This document shows positions 16,815 through 27,200 of a stretch of DNA of 64,000 bases, piece by piece; positions within the stretch are counted from its first letter, which is position 1, and the number at the start of each line of letters is the position of its first letter. This DNA is from Bacteroidota bacterium. Its GTDB lineage: Bacteria > Bacteroidota > Ignavibacteria > Ignavibacteriales > Melioribacteraceae. The translations under genes and the position numbers were made by a program. The DNA is taken from the NCBI GenBank assembly GCA_018829205.1, contig JAHJUE010000012.1, forward strand, positions 62,001-126,000, read 5' to 3'. The notes below the pieces were generated by a model. It was given only the letters and a program-made list of their open reading frames with translations. It had not been told where the DNA came from and did not search any database.

Positions 16815-18005
16815 TTAAATCAATCCTATTTCTTTTCCAACTGATTTAAATGTATCAATTATCGCGTCAAGATGTACCTTCTCATGAGTTGACATATAAC
16901 TTGTGCGCATCATCTGTCTTCCTTGCGGAACACCCGGGGAAATAAATACGTTTACGAACACTCCTGCATCGTATAATTTTCTCCACATCTGAAATGCTAA
17001 TCCGTCGTCCCCAACAATTACGGGAACAATTCCTGTTCTTCCTTCAAGAACATTAAACCCGGCGCTGCGTAAATTATTTCTAACGTAATTAGCGTTGTCA
17101 ACAAGCTGTTTAACTCTTTGAGGTTCCGCTTCAAGAATATCTAAAGCCGCGAGAGCAGCGGCCACAGAAGCAGGAGTAGGGGATGCGCTGAATATTAGAG
17201 CTGGTGAATGGTGCTTCAAATAATCTATCACTTTTGCTTTGCCTGCAACAAATCCGCCCAATGAAGCAAAAGTTTTGCTGAATGTACCCATTGTTAAATC
17301 TACTTCTTCTTCAAGATTAAATTCACTTGCCGTACCTCTTCCGCCTTTGCCTATTACGCCAACCGAATGCGCGTCGTCAATTAATATTTTGGCATTATAT
17401 TCTTTTGCAAGTTCAACTAATCTAGGCAGATCAACAATTTCACCGCCGGTACTGAAGACACCGTCGCTTACAAGAAGTTTAGCGGTTTCTTTAGGAACCT
17501 TATTTAATACTCTTTCTAAATCCGCCATATCATTATGTTTGTAGCGTAACAGATCCGCGGTGGCGCCTTTGGCCATCAAATTACCTGCTACAATACACGC
17601 GTGATTATCTTTATCGGAAATAACAAATTCACCGCGCTGTACAAGTGTTGGAATTATACCCTGCGCGCTTTGATAACCTGTACTGAATAGTAATACGGCT
17701 TCTGTGTTGAAAAATTTTGCGAGTCTCTCTTCCAGTTCGATATGCAAGTCAAGAGTACCGGTAAGGTATCTGGATCCGGAACAACCGGTTCCGTATTTCT
17801 CAATCGCTTTAATAGCGGCTTCTTTAACTTTTGGATGGGCGGTAAGTCCAAGGTAATTATTTGAACCCGCCATAATAATTTTTCTTCCCTCAATAGCAAC
17901 AACAGGCCCCTCATTTTCCTCAATTGCTCTAAAGTAAGGATACATTCCCAAAGCCTTGATTTCATCGGCACGGGTAAAATCGTAGCACTTTTTAAATAAA
18001 TCCAA
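16815..18005 (-). CDS. Serine palmitoyltransferase-type alpha-oxoamine synthase
   Basis: 396 residues of the PLP-dependent alpha-oxoamine synthase family. The start is TTG at 18005 with GGAGG five bases upstream. Features: MYPYFRAIE (21-29), [28 protein letters not shown] (71-84), DNHA with His135, [10 protein letters not shown] with Asp210 and His213, and PLP lysine Lys244 in [11 protein letters not shown]. The [11 protein letters not shown] opening and the [18 protein letters not shown] segment match bacterial serine palmitoyltransferases better than BioF or Kbl. It would condense serine with an acyl-CoA to 3-ketosphinganine in the cytoplasm. The nearby divergent reductase and GNAT gene support a sphingolipid role; 2-amino-3-ketobutyrate ligase or BioF activity remain alternatives. 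Confidence 0.85.
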   Translation of the reverse strand: MDLFKKCYDFTRADEIKALGMYPYFRAIEENEGPVVAIEGRKIIMAGSNNYLGLTAHPKVKEAAIKAIEKYGTGCSGSRYLTGTLDLHIELEERLAKFFNTEAVLLFSTGYQSAQGIIPTLVQRGEFVISDKDNHACIVAGNLMAKGATADLLRYKHNDMADLERVLNKVPKETAKLLVSDGVFSTGGEIVDLPRLVELAKEYNAKILIDDAHSVGVIGKGGRGTASEFNLEEEVDLTMGTFSKTFASLGGFVAGKAKVIDYLKHHSPALIFSASPTPASVAAALAALDILEAEPQRVKQLVDNANYVRNNLRSAGFNVLEGRTGIVPVIVGDDGLAFQMWRKLYDAGVFVNVFISPGVPQGRQMMRTSYMSTHEKVHLDAIIDTFKSVGKEIGLI

Positions 18006-18132
18006 TAAAGCCTCCAGTAGATTATAAAATTCTTTCTTTTTTCCGTATTTTCAGATTAGTATTTTTATTTAACCCGAAAATTTATAATTAAATGGGTTCA
18101 AAATCAAATTTAACATAAACTTAACAAAGGTT

Positions 18133-19125
18133 ATGCAAGTGAAGAATATTTCTGTAGTTACCGGAGGAAACGGCTTTGTAGGAAGTCACCTCGTTGATCT
18201 GCTGCTGGAAAAGGGTCATCATGTAAAATGTATAGTAAGAAAATCAAGTAATCTGCAGTGGCTGAAAAATAAAAATGTTGAAATAATTAATTGCGGATTA
18301 AACGGCGGACCTGAATTAAACGATGTTTTAAAAGACGCTGATTATTTATTTCATGTTGCCGGAGTGGTAAAAGCTAAAAAGCCTGAAGGTTATTATAAGG
18401 GGAACGTTGAGCCTACAAAGGTTCTGCTAGACACTTTACTTGAAGTAAATAAAAGCATTAAAAGAGTATTGATCGTAAGCAGTTTAACCGCCTGCGGACC
18501 GGCAAAATTAAATATGCCGTGTACCGAAGAAACAATTCCTCATCCGCTTACAAACTACGGTAAAAGCAAGCTTGCTCAGGAGGAACTTTCGAAAGAATAT
18601 ATGGAAAAACTTCCGATTACGATTGTGCGTCCGCCTGCTGTTTATGGTGAAAGAGATACTGAAATTTATTTATACTTTAAAACTTACAAAGCCGGACTAA
18701 TGACATTAATCGGATTCAATGATAAACAGGTAAGCCTGATTCATGTGATTGATCTGGTTGAAGGAATTTATTTAGCGGCAATTAATGAAAATTCAAAAGG
18801 AGAGACTTATTTCATTTCTTCCGAAAAATTTTATACATGGCCTGAACTTTCCGGGTATACGGAAAAGGCAGTCGGTAAAAAAGCATTTAAAATTCGCATC
18901 CCACATTTTCTGGTTCTGATAATTGGCGCCGTTGCTCAATTCTTTGCGATGTTCAGTTCAAAACCGGCCACATTTAATTTTGAAAAGGCAAAAGATTTTA
19001 TTCAGGAAGCTCAAACATGCGATACGTCGAAAGCCGTAAACCAATTGGCATACAGGCAGAAAATTTCAATTGAAGAAGGAATGAAACGAACCGTAAACTG
19101 GTACCGTGAAATGAAATGGCTTTAA
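18133..19125 (+). CDS. Extended SDR reductase (NAD-dependent epimerase/dehydratase family)
   Basis: 330 residues with an N-terminal Rossmann motif TGGNGFVGSHL (10-20) and catalytic Tyr142-xxx-Lys146 (NYGKSK), plus VRPPAVYGERD, typical of extended short-chain dehydrogenases. A hydrophobic segment (FLVLIIGAVAQFFAMFS, about 256-272) could anchor it to the membrane. The ATG at 18133 is very close to its AAAGG; a GTG six bases further on is better spaced and would drop two residues. It is divergent from the serine palmitoyltransferase gene. In Caulobacter an extended SDR (CerR) reduces the keto group in ceramide synthesis, which makes a sphingolipid ketoreductase role plausible; a 3-beta-HSD or dihydroflavonol reductase-like role is an alternative. 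Confidence 0.78.
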   Translation: MQVKNISVVTGGNGFVGSHLVDLLLEKGHHVKCIVRKSSNLQWLKNKNVEIINCGLNGGPELNDVLKDADYLFHVAGVVKAKKPEGYYKGNVEPTKVLLDTLLEVNKSIKRVLIVSSLTACGPAKLNMPCTEETIPHPLTNYGKSKLAQEELSKEYMEKLPITIVRPPAVYGERDTEIYLYFKTYKAGLMTLIGFNDKQVSLIHVIDLVEGIYLAAINENSKGETYFISSEKFYTWPELSGYTEKAVGKKAFKIRIPHFLVLIIGAVAQFFAMFSSKPATFNFEKAKDFIQEAQTCDTSKAVNQLAYRQKISIEEGMKRTVNWYREMKWL

Positions 19126-19141
19126 TTTTTGCATAAATTCG

Positions 19142-19168
19142 GGAAGCCGGCATGCCGGTTTCCTTTTT
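19142..19168. terminator. Terminator between SDR and cytochrome genes
   Basis: GGAAGCCGG, loop CATG and CCGGTTTCC form a 9-bp stem with one G-T pair, followed by TTTTT on the plus strand. It ends the SDR transcript and overlaps the stop region of the convergent gene. Confidence 0.75.
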
Positions 19169-19586
19169 AATTACATTTTGCGCCTTCTTCAATCCATGTC
19201 CTTATTGCTCTTCTCTGGTTTTCCGTTAAAGGCTGGTATCCCAACGGAGGCATCTGGCTTGCGCCAGATTGATTCTCAATCGACCATATAAGACTGCTGT
19301 TATCCGGTTCGTGCGGAAAGACAACTAAGGGACTTTCGGTAGCCTCAGCGCAGCTTGCCAAGGATACTCCGCCGGCGCGGAATTGACTGTTGTGACATCC
19401 GGCATTATTGCATTTTAGTTCAAATACACGGAGTAGATGATCGTTAAAACTTATGTCCTGTTCGGGAATAAATGAATTATCAATTTGGTTTAATGTGTCA
19501 TCGCATGCCTGCGAAAAAAGTATTATTATAAATAAAGATAGTATCAAAGAGTTATAGAATATTTTTTTCAACATTTTCCCCAACAT
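19167..19586 (-). CDS. c-type cytochrome-like lipoprotein (CX4CH)
   Basis: 139 residues. An N-terminal hydrophobic stretch ends in the lipobox FSQAC (Cys28), so it is probably a lipoprotein. The mature part has Cys59-NNAG-Cys64-His65, a CX4CH motif in place of the standard CXXCH, followed by FRAGGVSLAS and QMPPLG with Met112 as a likely distal ligand; this is the layout of the planctomycete-type cytochrome domain. It ends RRAIRTWIEEGAKCN, the usual C-terminal helix. An internal ATG four codons in is an alternative start. A periplasmic electron-transfer role is likely if heme is attached; the variant motif leaves that open. The CcmF maturation gene lies 1.7 kb away. Confidence 0.75.
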   Translation of the reverse strand: MLGKMLKKIFYNSLILSLFIIILFSQACDDTLNQIDNSFIPEQDISFNDHLLRVFELKCNNAGCHNSQFRAGGVSLASCAEATESPLVVFPHEPDNSSLIWSIENQSGASQMPPLGYQPLTENQRRAIRTWIEEGAKCN

Positions 19587-19677
19587 TAATATTTATTGTT
19601 TATATATAACATTAAAATAATTTTTGAAAATTATAAATAAGAATTATTTTTATCATTACAAAATTATAGGTGAAAAA

Positions 19678-21021
19678 ATGAAAACCATTAATTCGACCTG
19701 TCTTGGTGTAAATCATGTCATTTTATTTATTTTAATTTATTTTGTACAACTGAACGCTCAAAAAAGTTTGCTTCAGTCCGGACCAATGAACGGTTATTCC
19801 GCAATGCGCGAAGTTCAAGTTTGGGTTCAGACTACAGAAGAAGCCGACGTGCAGTTAAAATATTGGGAAAAAGGGAAACAGAATAAATTTGAATCCGATT
19901 TTGCGGCTACATTTAAAGAAGATGCATTTACGGCTCATATTACAATAGAAAATCTTAAACCGGGTACCGTTTATAATTATGAACTTTTTATTAATGAAGA
20001 AAAAATAATTCTCCCTTATGAACTTAAATTTCAAACACAGAAATTGTGGCAATGGAGAGAGGACGCTCCAGATTTTTCATTTACCGCAGGAAGCTGTTTT
20101 TATGTGAATGAAGATCCTTATGACAGACCTGGAAAACCATATGGTGACGGTTTTCAAATATTTAATTCCATTACACAGCGGCAGCCTGATTTTATGCTTT
20201 GGCTGGGAGATAATATTTATTTAAGAGAAGTCGATTGGGATTCGCGAAGCGGCATACTTGCTAGATATACTCATACTCGATCATTTGATAATATACAGCA
20301 GCTTCTCGGTAATACGCATAATTACGCTACTTGGGATGATCATGATTACGGTCCGGACAACAGCGACAGAGGTTTCTGGAATAAGGATTTAACCTTGGAA
20401 GCATTTAAATTGTTCTGGGCTAACCCGACGTACGGAATTGGCGGCAGTGAGGGTGTTAATACATTTTTTAAATGGTCGGATTGTGATTTCTTTTTAACAG
20501 ACGGAAGATATTATCGGGCGCCGGAATTTAGGAAAAATATCGACAGGGAACTCCTTGGAGAAAAACAAATCGAATGGCTGATTGACGCGCTTGTTAAAAG
20601 CGAAGCGCCTTTTAAATTTATTGTGTTGGGTACCGCCGCATTAACTTCCGTTGCTAATAAAGAATCTTATGAAACTTATAAAATTGAAAAGGATAAATTA
20701 TTAAAAGCAATTAAAGAGGAAAAAATAACCGGTGTTATCTTTATAACAGGCGACAGGCATTATACGGAACTTACAAAAATGCCGAGAGAAAATGATTATC
20801 CGCTATATGATTTTACAATATCGCCGTTAACATCGGGCGTGAATACAAAAGGGAACGGGGGAAATGAATTTATGGTTGAAGGAACACATGTTCAGGAAAG
20901 AAATTATGCTTTATTTGAAATTACAGGTAAAAATAAAAATAGAATTCTTAAATGTACAATTATAGATAAAGACGGCAAAGAAATTTGGAACTATTCAATA
21001 AATGAAAACGAATTAAAATGA
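19678..21021 (+). CDS. PhoD-like alkaline phosphatase/phosphodiesterase
   Basis: 447 residues from ATG 19678, which has AGGTGA about five bases upstream; the frame also extends upstream to a TTG at 19624, but the downstream start places a signal sequence (HVILFILIYFVQLNAQ) correctly. An N-terminal Fn3-like domain (GPMNGYSAMREVQVWVQT ... LKPGTVYNYEL) precedes the metallophosphoesterase domain with GSCFY, LWLGDNIY, TWDDHDYGPDNSD and ITGDRHYTEL. PhoD-type enzymes are calcium/iron-dependent exported phosphodiesterases. It stands alone upstream of a tRNA gene. Confidence in family is high, in substrate low. Confidence 0.88.
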   Translation: MKTINSTCLGVNHVILFILIYFVQLNAQKSLLQSGPMNGYSAMREVQVWVQTTEEADVQLKYWEKGKQNKFESDFAATFKEDAFTAHITIENLKPGTVYNYELFINEEKIILPYELKFQTQKLWQWREDAPDFSFTAGSCFYVNEDPYDRPGKPYGDGFQIFNSITQRQPDFMLWLGDNIYLREVDWDSRSGILARYTHTRSFDNIQQLLGNTHNYATWDDHDYGPDNSDRGFWNKDLTLEAFKLFWANPTYGIGGSEGVNTFFKWSDCDFFLTDGRYYRAPEFRKNIDRELLGEKQIEWLIDALVKSEAPFKFIVLGTAALTSVANKESYETYKIEKDKLLKAIKEEKITGVIFITGDRHYTELTKMPRENDYPLYDFTISPLTSGVNTKGNGGNEFMVEGTHVQERNYALFEITGKNKNRILKCTIIDKDGKEIWNYSINENELK

Positions 21022-21114
21022 ATTGTTTGACAAATGAGAAAAAGATACTTACTTTTGTCATGCCAAATTTATCCGGTTCTGTTTATTTTTTAGCTGTATA
21101 AATTTGTGATAATT

Positions 21115-21187
21115 GGGGTAATAGCTCAGCTGGGAGAGCGCGACGCTGGCAGTGTCGAGGTCAGGGGTTCGATCCCCCTTTACTCCA
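21115..21187 (+). tRNA. tRNA-Ala (GGC anticodon)
   Basis: A complete cloverleaf: acceptor GGGGTAA/TTACTCC with the G3-U70 pair that defines tRNA-Ala identity, D arm GCTC/GAGC, anticodon stem CGACG/TGTCG around loop CTGGCAG (anticodon GGC), T arm AGGGG/CCCCT with loop TTCGATC, discriminator A. The 3' CCA is not encoded (the sequence continues CAA). Confidence 0.96.
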
Positions 21188-21194
21188 CAAAAAA

Positions 21195-21226
21195 AACTCG
21201 GTTGGAATTTCCAGCCGAGTTTTTTT
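21195..21226. terminator. Strong bidirectional hairpin terminator after tRNA-Ala
   Basis: AACTCGGTTGGAA pairs with TTCCAGCCGAGTT (13 bp with one G-U) and is followed by a run of T on the plus strand and preceded by a run of A, so it can terminate both the tRNA and the opposing ccmF transcript. Confidence 0.88.
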
Positions 21227-21244
21227 ATTAGTTTTATGTTTTAT

Positions 21245-23608
21245 CTATTCTTTTCTTCTTGCATAAACAATAGTTAATCCTATTGCCATAACAATTACGC
21301 CTGCCCATACTAGATTTATAAATGGTTTCTCGCTTATTTCAATTGCTAAGGTTTCATTGTGATTATGCCCGGTGTGATCTTCTGTTTCATTTATTGAAGT
21401 AATTTGAATTACACCGCTTACATCGAAACTGTTGATAACATATTTTTTTCCGGAATCATCAAATTCAATAATGTTATTTTCAGGATCGTTTATCACGATG
21501 TTTTTCGTAATTATATCACTCCCGGATTTAATCTCAAAGACACCTGTTAAATCAAATTTCTCATTATTCATCATTTTCGCCATCGCGTCTTCCGGCATAT
21601 CGAATTTAACAAACATAATTTCTTTGTCTGCTACCTTAACCGGATATCCTTTTCGGAATGAATAACTTGTTTCGGTATTCTGATGAGTGCCTTCATTATA
21701 AGAAACCGGTGAAATATAAAGGTCATATAGGGCTCCGACCATAATATGCGGTTCGCGCATTATACTGTTATTGTAGCTCGAGACAAACATGACGGGATTT
21801 GCAATCTTTGAACTTCCGCCGTCCTTAACCTCAACATTAAATTGATATTTGCTGCCGCTGTCAAACGCCGTAAAACCTGTAAATTTTATTTCCTTGCCGT
21901 TAAATTCGTATGTCTGGTTTTTAATTAATTCAAATTGGGCGCTGCTGTTTAATATCGCGCTTAATAATACGCCGATAAGAAAAATACCGAAACCAATATG
22001 CGCAACATGTCCGCCTAAAAGCATTACGTTTTTATTCGACCTGATAATTAATTCAACGTTTGTAACCATGGTAAATAATGAAGAAAAAATAAGAAGAATA
22101 TATAATACATTAGAAACCGCTGCTGATAAGCTTACAATTACGGTAAGCAGAATAGATAAGGCAAGAGAAACAGACAATTTTTTTACGAATATTTTCTGAT
22201 CGGTATTTTTCCAATTCAGGTATAATGTAAATGCAATAAGTAATAGCATTATTACCGCGAGAGGAAGATTCATCTGATTATAAAATTCGATTTCAACCGA
22301 TTGGCCGAATATCGGTGCAGATGTACCGAGAAGAACGGATAAAGCTGAACCAATTAATACAACAGCTCCGTAAAATAATCCTGATTCTCTTGATAATAAT
22401 GAATATGAATAAGCCGAATTAACTGATAAACTTTTTCTTCTAATAAACATTGCGGAAATTAATAAAAACAGAAATGTTAATAAGGAAATCAAAAGAACAT
22501 TATAAACCAATGAGCCGGGATCGGTAAACGAATGAACCGAAGCGTCCGCGAGTATTCCGCTTCTTGTTAAAAATGTACTGTATATAACAAGTATAAAAGT
22601 AAAACCGGCAAGGAATAAATTTGTCTTTATAAATTTCCCGTTTTTATTTTCAATTTGCGATTGTTTCTGCAAAAGTAAAGTATGCAGCAAAGCAATGCAG
22701 ATTATCCACGGAACCAGACTGGCGTTTTCCACCGGATCCCAAGCCCAATATCCGCCCCAGCCTAAAACTCCGTATGCCCAATAACCGCCTAGCATTATTC
22801 CTAATCCAAGTACCAAGGCTACAGCTATTACCCAGGGGAGTGATTTGTCTACCCAGGATTTATATTCATTTCTAACTAATGAAGAAAATGCAAACGCGAA
22901 AGGAACTCCCGCAAGAGCAAACCCTAAAAATAAAATCGGAGGATGAATCTGCATCCAGAAATTCTGAAGCAGTGGATTTAATCCCTTGCCTTGAATTAAA
23001 ATTTGATCTGAAGAGACTCCGTTTGCTTTTAATATTTGTATTAAATCATCTCCAAATTTAAGAAATGTAGTTTGACTTTCGCCGTCATTAAAAAGAAAGT
23101 TTTTAACAGCGGACATTCCCAAGACAGTCTGATTAATAAATCTTGTTTCAATATAATTTGTATCGGACCATAAATAATTAAAAGGACTTTTCATAAATGG
23201 AGTAATTAAAACCAGCAGGAAAATTATCGTAGGCAAATAACCAAGCATTAAAGCAGCTTCCGATTCGTTTTTTTTCTGATACTGAATAAGCAGAATTACT
23301 CCCAAAATTACCGAGAATAATACCCAAAGCAGAAAACTACCTTCCTGTCCGGCAAAAAAAGTCGACAATAATAATCCGAATGTTAAATTACTATCGCTGT
23401 AATCAAATACATATTTTATATGATATTGGTGCGTAACAATAAAATAAAGAAGTAGTGCGGATGCGAATATTATTAGTACTGTTGTTAAATGAAATCCAAT
23501 GCGTGCTTTATTTAAAGCTTCTTTATCTCCTTTATAACTTCTAAAGTACATCCACAATGAAAATAAGGATGATAAAAGTGCTAAAACTACAATTGCGTTT
23601 CCCAACAT
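21245..23608 (-). CDS. ccmF: Cytochrome c biogenesis protein CcmF
   Basis: 787 residues with about 14-15 hydrophobic segments. The tryptophan-rich heme-handling WWD motif is present (VLGWGGYWAWDPVENASL), as are QIHPPILFLGFA and FSVILGV-type helices and conserved histidines. A large periplasmic domain lies near the C-terminus, with a histidine-rich patch (DHTGHNHN) before the final membrane helix. CcmF is the heme lyase core of system I cytochrome c maturation, attaching heme to apocytochromes in the periplasm. Other ccm genes are not in the window. It matters for the CX4CH protein at 19167 and other cytochromes. Confidence 0.92.
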   Translation of the reverse strand: MLGNAIVVLALLSSLFSLWMYFRSYKGDKEALNKARIGFHLTTVLIIFASALLLYFIVTHQYHIKYVFDYSDSNLTFGLLLSTFFAGQEGSFLLWVLFSVILGVILLIQYQKKNESEAALMLGYLPTIIFLLVLITPFMKSPFNYLWSDTNYIETRFINQTVLGMSAVKNFLFNDGESQTTFLKFGDDLIQILKANGVSSDQILIQGKGLNPLLQNFWMQIHPPILFLGFALAGVPFAFAFSSLVRNEYKSWVDKSLPWVIAVALVLGLGIMLGGYWAYGVLGWGGYWAWDPVENASLVPWIICIALLHTLLLQKQSQIENKNGKFIKTNLFLAGFTFILVIYSTFLTRSGILADASVHSFTDPGSLVYNVLLISLLTFLFLLISAMFIRRKSLSVNSAYSYSLLSRESGLFYGAVVLIGSALSVLLGTSAPIFGQSVEIEFYNQMNLPLAVIMLLLIAFTLYLNWKNTDQKIFVKKLSVSLALSILLTVIVSLSAAVSNVLYILLIFSSLFTMVTNVELIIRSNKNVMLLGGHVAHIGFGIFLIGVLLSAILNSSAQFELIKNQTYEFNGKEIKFTGFTAFDSGSKYQFNVEVKDGGSSKIANPVMFVSSYNNSIMREPHIMVGALYDLYISPVSYNEGTHQNTETSYSFRKGYPVKVADKEIMFVKFDMPEDAMAKMMNNEKFDLTGVFEIKSGSDIITKNIVINDPENNIIEFDDSGKKYVINSFDVSGVIQITSINETEDHTGHNHNETLAIEISEKPFINLVWAGVIVMAIGLTIVYARRKE

Positions 23609-23741
23609 AAATTTACCTCTGTAAAAGTATTATTAAATCTCTGTATCCTTTTTTTCAAAAAATACTATGCAAAATTAAGTATTATTGTTGAAAAGCCAAG
23701 GAAACAATTATATAAAATTGATTTTTGTTATTCTTAAAGGA

Positions 23742-24167
23742 CTAATCCTTTGTTTTGAATCCGTTTTCGACAAGTTTCTTTTTTGCATGATCCAAGCTGA
23801 CTTCTTTTAACTTCATATTGCAAAGTGGGCAGCGTCCGGATTCGTCTGAAATAACATTCCAGCACATCTGGTCCTGATATACTTTCCCGTCTTTATTCAT
23901 ATCAATTTCTGATAAATCAATTTTTCCTTCTCTAACTATTGAATCTTTTTCATGTTTCATATCGTGCATTTTTTCGTGTTTCATTTCTTTTTTTGTTGAA
24001 TCGTGCATGCTCGTATGATTATGCATCATTCCGTGCGAAGATGTACTGTCTTTAACATCTTTCATATTAGAATGGTTCATTTTAGTATTTGTCTTTTCCT
24101 GTGCGTTTAAACCAATAAACATGACAGTTATTAATAAGAATGTAAGTAAGATGTTTATATTTTTCAT
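23742..24167 (-). CDS. Periplasmic heavy-metal-binding protein (HMBD)
   Basis: 141 residues: signal peptide (LLTFLLITVMFIGLNAQ), then a Met/His-rich region (HSNM, HGMMHNHTSMH, HEKMHDMKHEK), then a C-terminal heavy-metal-binding domain QMCWNVISDESGRCPLCNMK. The last 65 residues are clearly homologous to the C-terminus of the adaptor at 27476 (IVREGKID..., DGKV..., WNVISDESG, CPLC.MKL). It is the last gene of the copper/silver efflux locus, so periplasmic Cu(I)/Ag(I) buffering or hand-off to the pump is likely. Confidence 0.8.
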   Translation of the reverse strand: MKNINILLTFLLITVMFIGLNAQEKTNTKMNHSNMKDVKDSTSSHGMMHNHTSMHDSTKKEMKHEKMHDMKHEKDSIVREGKIDLSEIDMNKDGKVYQDQMCWNVISDESGRCPLCNMKLKEVSLDHAKKKLVENGFKTKD

Positions 24168-24203
24168 TTTGTTTCTCCTTGTGATAATTATTAGTAATTA
24201 ATT

Positions 24204-27200
24204 TTAATTAAGAAGCCCGGTCTCTTCGTTTGTTTTTAACATTTTATTCATTTCTCTTTTTTTAATTATATAAAATATTGCCGGGTACACAGTCAGTTCC
24301 ATAAGAAAACTTGTGATAATTCCGCCGACCATAGGAGCGGCAATCCTTTTCATAACATCGGATCCTATTCCGGTACCTATAAGAATAGGCAGAAGTCCAA
24401 GCATAGTCGTTAAAACTGTCATCATTTTAGGGCGTATTCTTTTTACCGCGCCTTCAAAAATAGCCTCGCGCAGAGACGAAAGGGAATTCATTAAACCTTG
24501 CTTTTTGAATTTTTCATAAGCGATATCAAGATATAAAAGCATGATTACGCCTGTTTCAGCGTCAATTCCTACCAATGCAATTATGCCTACCCATACCGCA
24601 ACACTTATATTAAATCCTGCTAAATATAAAAACCAAATTGCGCCTACAAGTGAAAAGGGGAGAGCGAGCAGAACAATACCGGTTTTAGTCCAGGATTTTG
24701 TATTAATATATAAAAGAAGAATTACTATTAACAATGTTATCGGAATTACCATTAACAAACGTTTGCTGGAGCGTTCCATATATTCATACTGACCGCTCCA
24801 GATTAAAGAATAACCGGCCGGCAGTTTTATTTCTCTTGCGATAACTTCTTTCGCGTTTTTAACATATGTGCCAACGTCAATATCTTTTATGTCGACATAC
24901 ACCCATGCGTTTGGTCTCGCGTTTTCCGATTTAATGCCCGGCGGACCTTTTCTAATTTGAATATCCGCTAGTTCGGATAAAGGAACTCTTACTCCTGCAG
25001 AAGTCTGAACCAGCACTCTTTTAAGAGATTCAATATTATCTCTAAAATCTCTTTGATATCTTAAATTAACAGGATATCGTTCAAGTCCTTCCACCGTTTT
25101 AGTAACATTCATACCGCCTACGGCAGACATAAAAACATCCTGCACATCGGCAACCGACAATCCATACCGGGCAATCGCGTTTCTATCAATTTCGAAATCA
25201 ATATAATTGCCACCTACTGATCTTTCAGCAAAAGCAGATCTTGTTCCGGGTATTTTTTTTACCGATTCTTCAATTTCTTTCCCTAGTTTTTGAAGTACAT
25301 TTAAATCAGGTCCGCCGATTTTAATACCCACCGGCGTTTTTATTCCAGTAGAAAGCATATCTATTCTTGTTTTAATCGGCATAGTCCAAGCATTTGTTAG
25401 TCCCGGAATTTGAATAGCGTTGTTAAGTTCTTCGATTAAATCATCAACTGTTATTCTGTCACGCCATTCTTCTCTCGGTTTTAATTGAATTGTTGTTTCA
25501 ATCATTGAAATGGGCGCCGGGTCGGTCGCAGTTTCCGCTCTTCCGATTTTTCCGAATACCGTTTCAACTTCTGGGAAGGTTTTTATTATTCTGTCGGTCT
25601 GCTGTAATAATTCTTTCGCCTTTGTTATGGATATCCCGGGCAAGGTTGTCGGCATATATAAAAGATCTCCTTCATACAGAGGAGGCATAAATTCAGATCC
25701 TAATTTAGAATAAGGATATATTGTTATAAGCATAATTATAACGGCAGTTATAATTACAAGCCAATGTTTTTTCATTACAAAATCAACTACCGGATGATAT
25801 ATTTTTCCCAAAAATTTTGTAATAGGATTTTCATTCTCCGAACGCATTTTACCTCTTACAAAAAAACCGATAAGTATTGGTACTATTGTAACAGCCAAAA
25901 TTGCAGCGGCTCCCATTGAATATGTTTTTGTGAACGCCAGGGGTTTAAACATTCTGCCTTCCTGCTGTTCCAATGCGAAGACAGGCAGAAATGAGACCGT
26001 AATTACAAGAAGCGAATAAAATATTGACGGGCCGACTTCTTTAGCGGATTCTAATATCACAGTCCAATGATCGCGTCTTTTATCTTTTGATTTTTCCTGT
26101 TCCGCCGCCATATGTGTATGAGCATTTTCAACCATTACAATTGCCGCGTCCACCATAGCGCCTATTGCGATTGCAATTCCTCCCAACGACATAATATTCG
26201 CGTTTATACCCTGATATTTCATAACAACATAAGCAGCGAGTACAGCGGTAGGTAGTGTAAAAATAGCGACTAATGAACTCCGGACGTGCATTAGAAATAA
26301 AATAATTATAATTGCAACGATTATACTTTCTTCAATTAATGTTGTCTTTAAATTATCTATCGCTCCTTTTATCAACTCAGATCTATCATAAGAGGTTATA
26401 ATTTTTACATCTTTTGGCAGAGATGTTTTTAATTCCTCAAGTCTCTGCTTTACGCGGTTAATTACTTCTAGAGCGTTTTCGCCGTACCGCATGACTATTA
26501 TTCCGCCAACGGTTTCCCCTTCGCCGTTCCAATCGGCTACACCTCTTCTTAGTTCAGGGCCAATATCAATTGATGCTACGTTTTCAAGGTATACCGGGGT
26601 TCCTGTACCGGGGGAATACCCGATAGTGATTTTCTTTAAGTCATCAACATTCTTGATATAACCTAAACCTCTGACCATAAATTCCATTTCGCTTATTTCG
26701 AGCAGTCGCCCGCCCACATCGTTATTACTTTCTTTTATGGCAGATTTAATTTTCTTAAGCGGGATGTTATATGAAGCAAGTTTGTTCGGATCAACATTAA
26801 CCTGATACTGTTTTACAAATCCGCCTATGCTTGCAACTTCCGAAACCCCCTGAAGGGCGGAGAGTTCATACTTTAAAAACCAATCCTGAATTGATCTTAA
26901 TTCCTGCAAATTTTTTTTATCGGATTGAAGTATATATTGATATACCCATCCTAGTCCCGTAGCGTCGGGCCCAAGCTGCGGAACGGCTACAGAGGGAAGT
27001 TCTTTCTGCATTGAGCTTAGATATTCAAGCACCCTGCTTCGGGCCCAATAAATATCGGTTCCATCTTCAAAAATTATATATACCATTGAGTAACCGAAAA
27101 ACGAATAACCTCTTACAACTTGAGCGTGAGGTACCGAAAGCATTTTAGTGGTAAGCGGATATGTTACCTGATCTTCAACTATTCTAGGTCCTTGTCCGGC

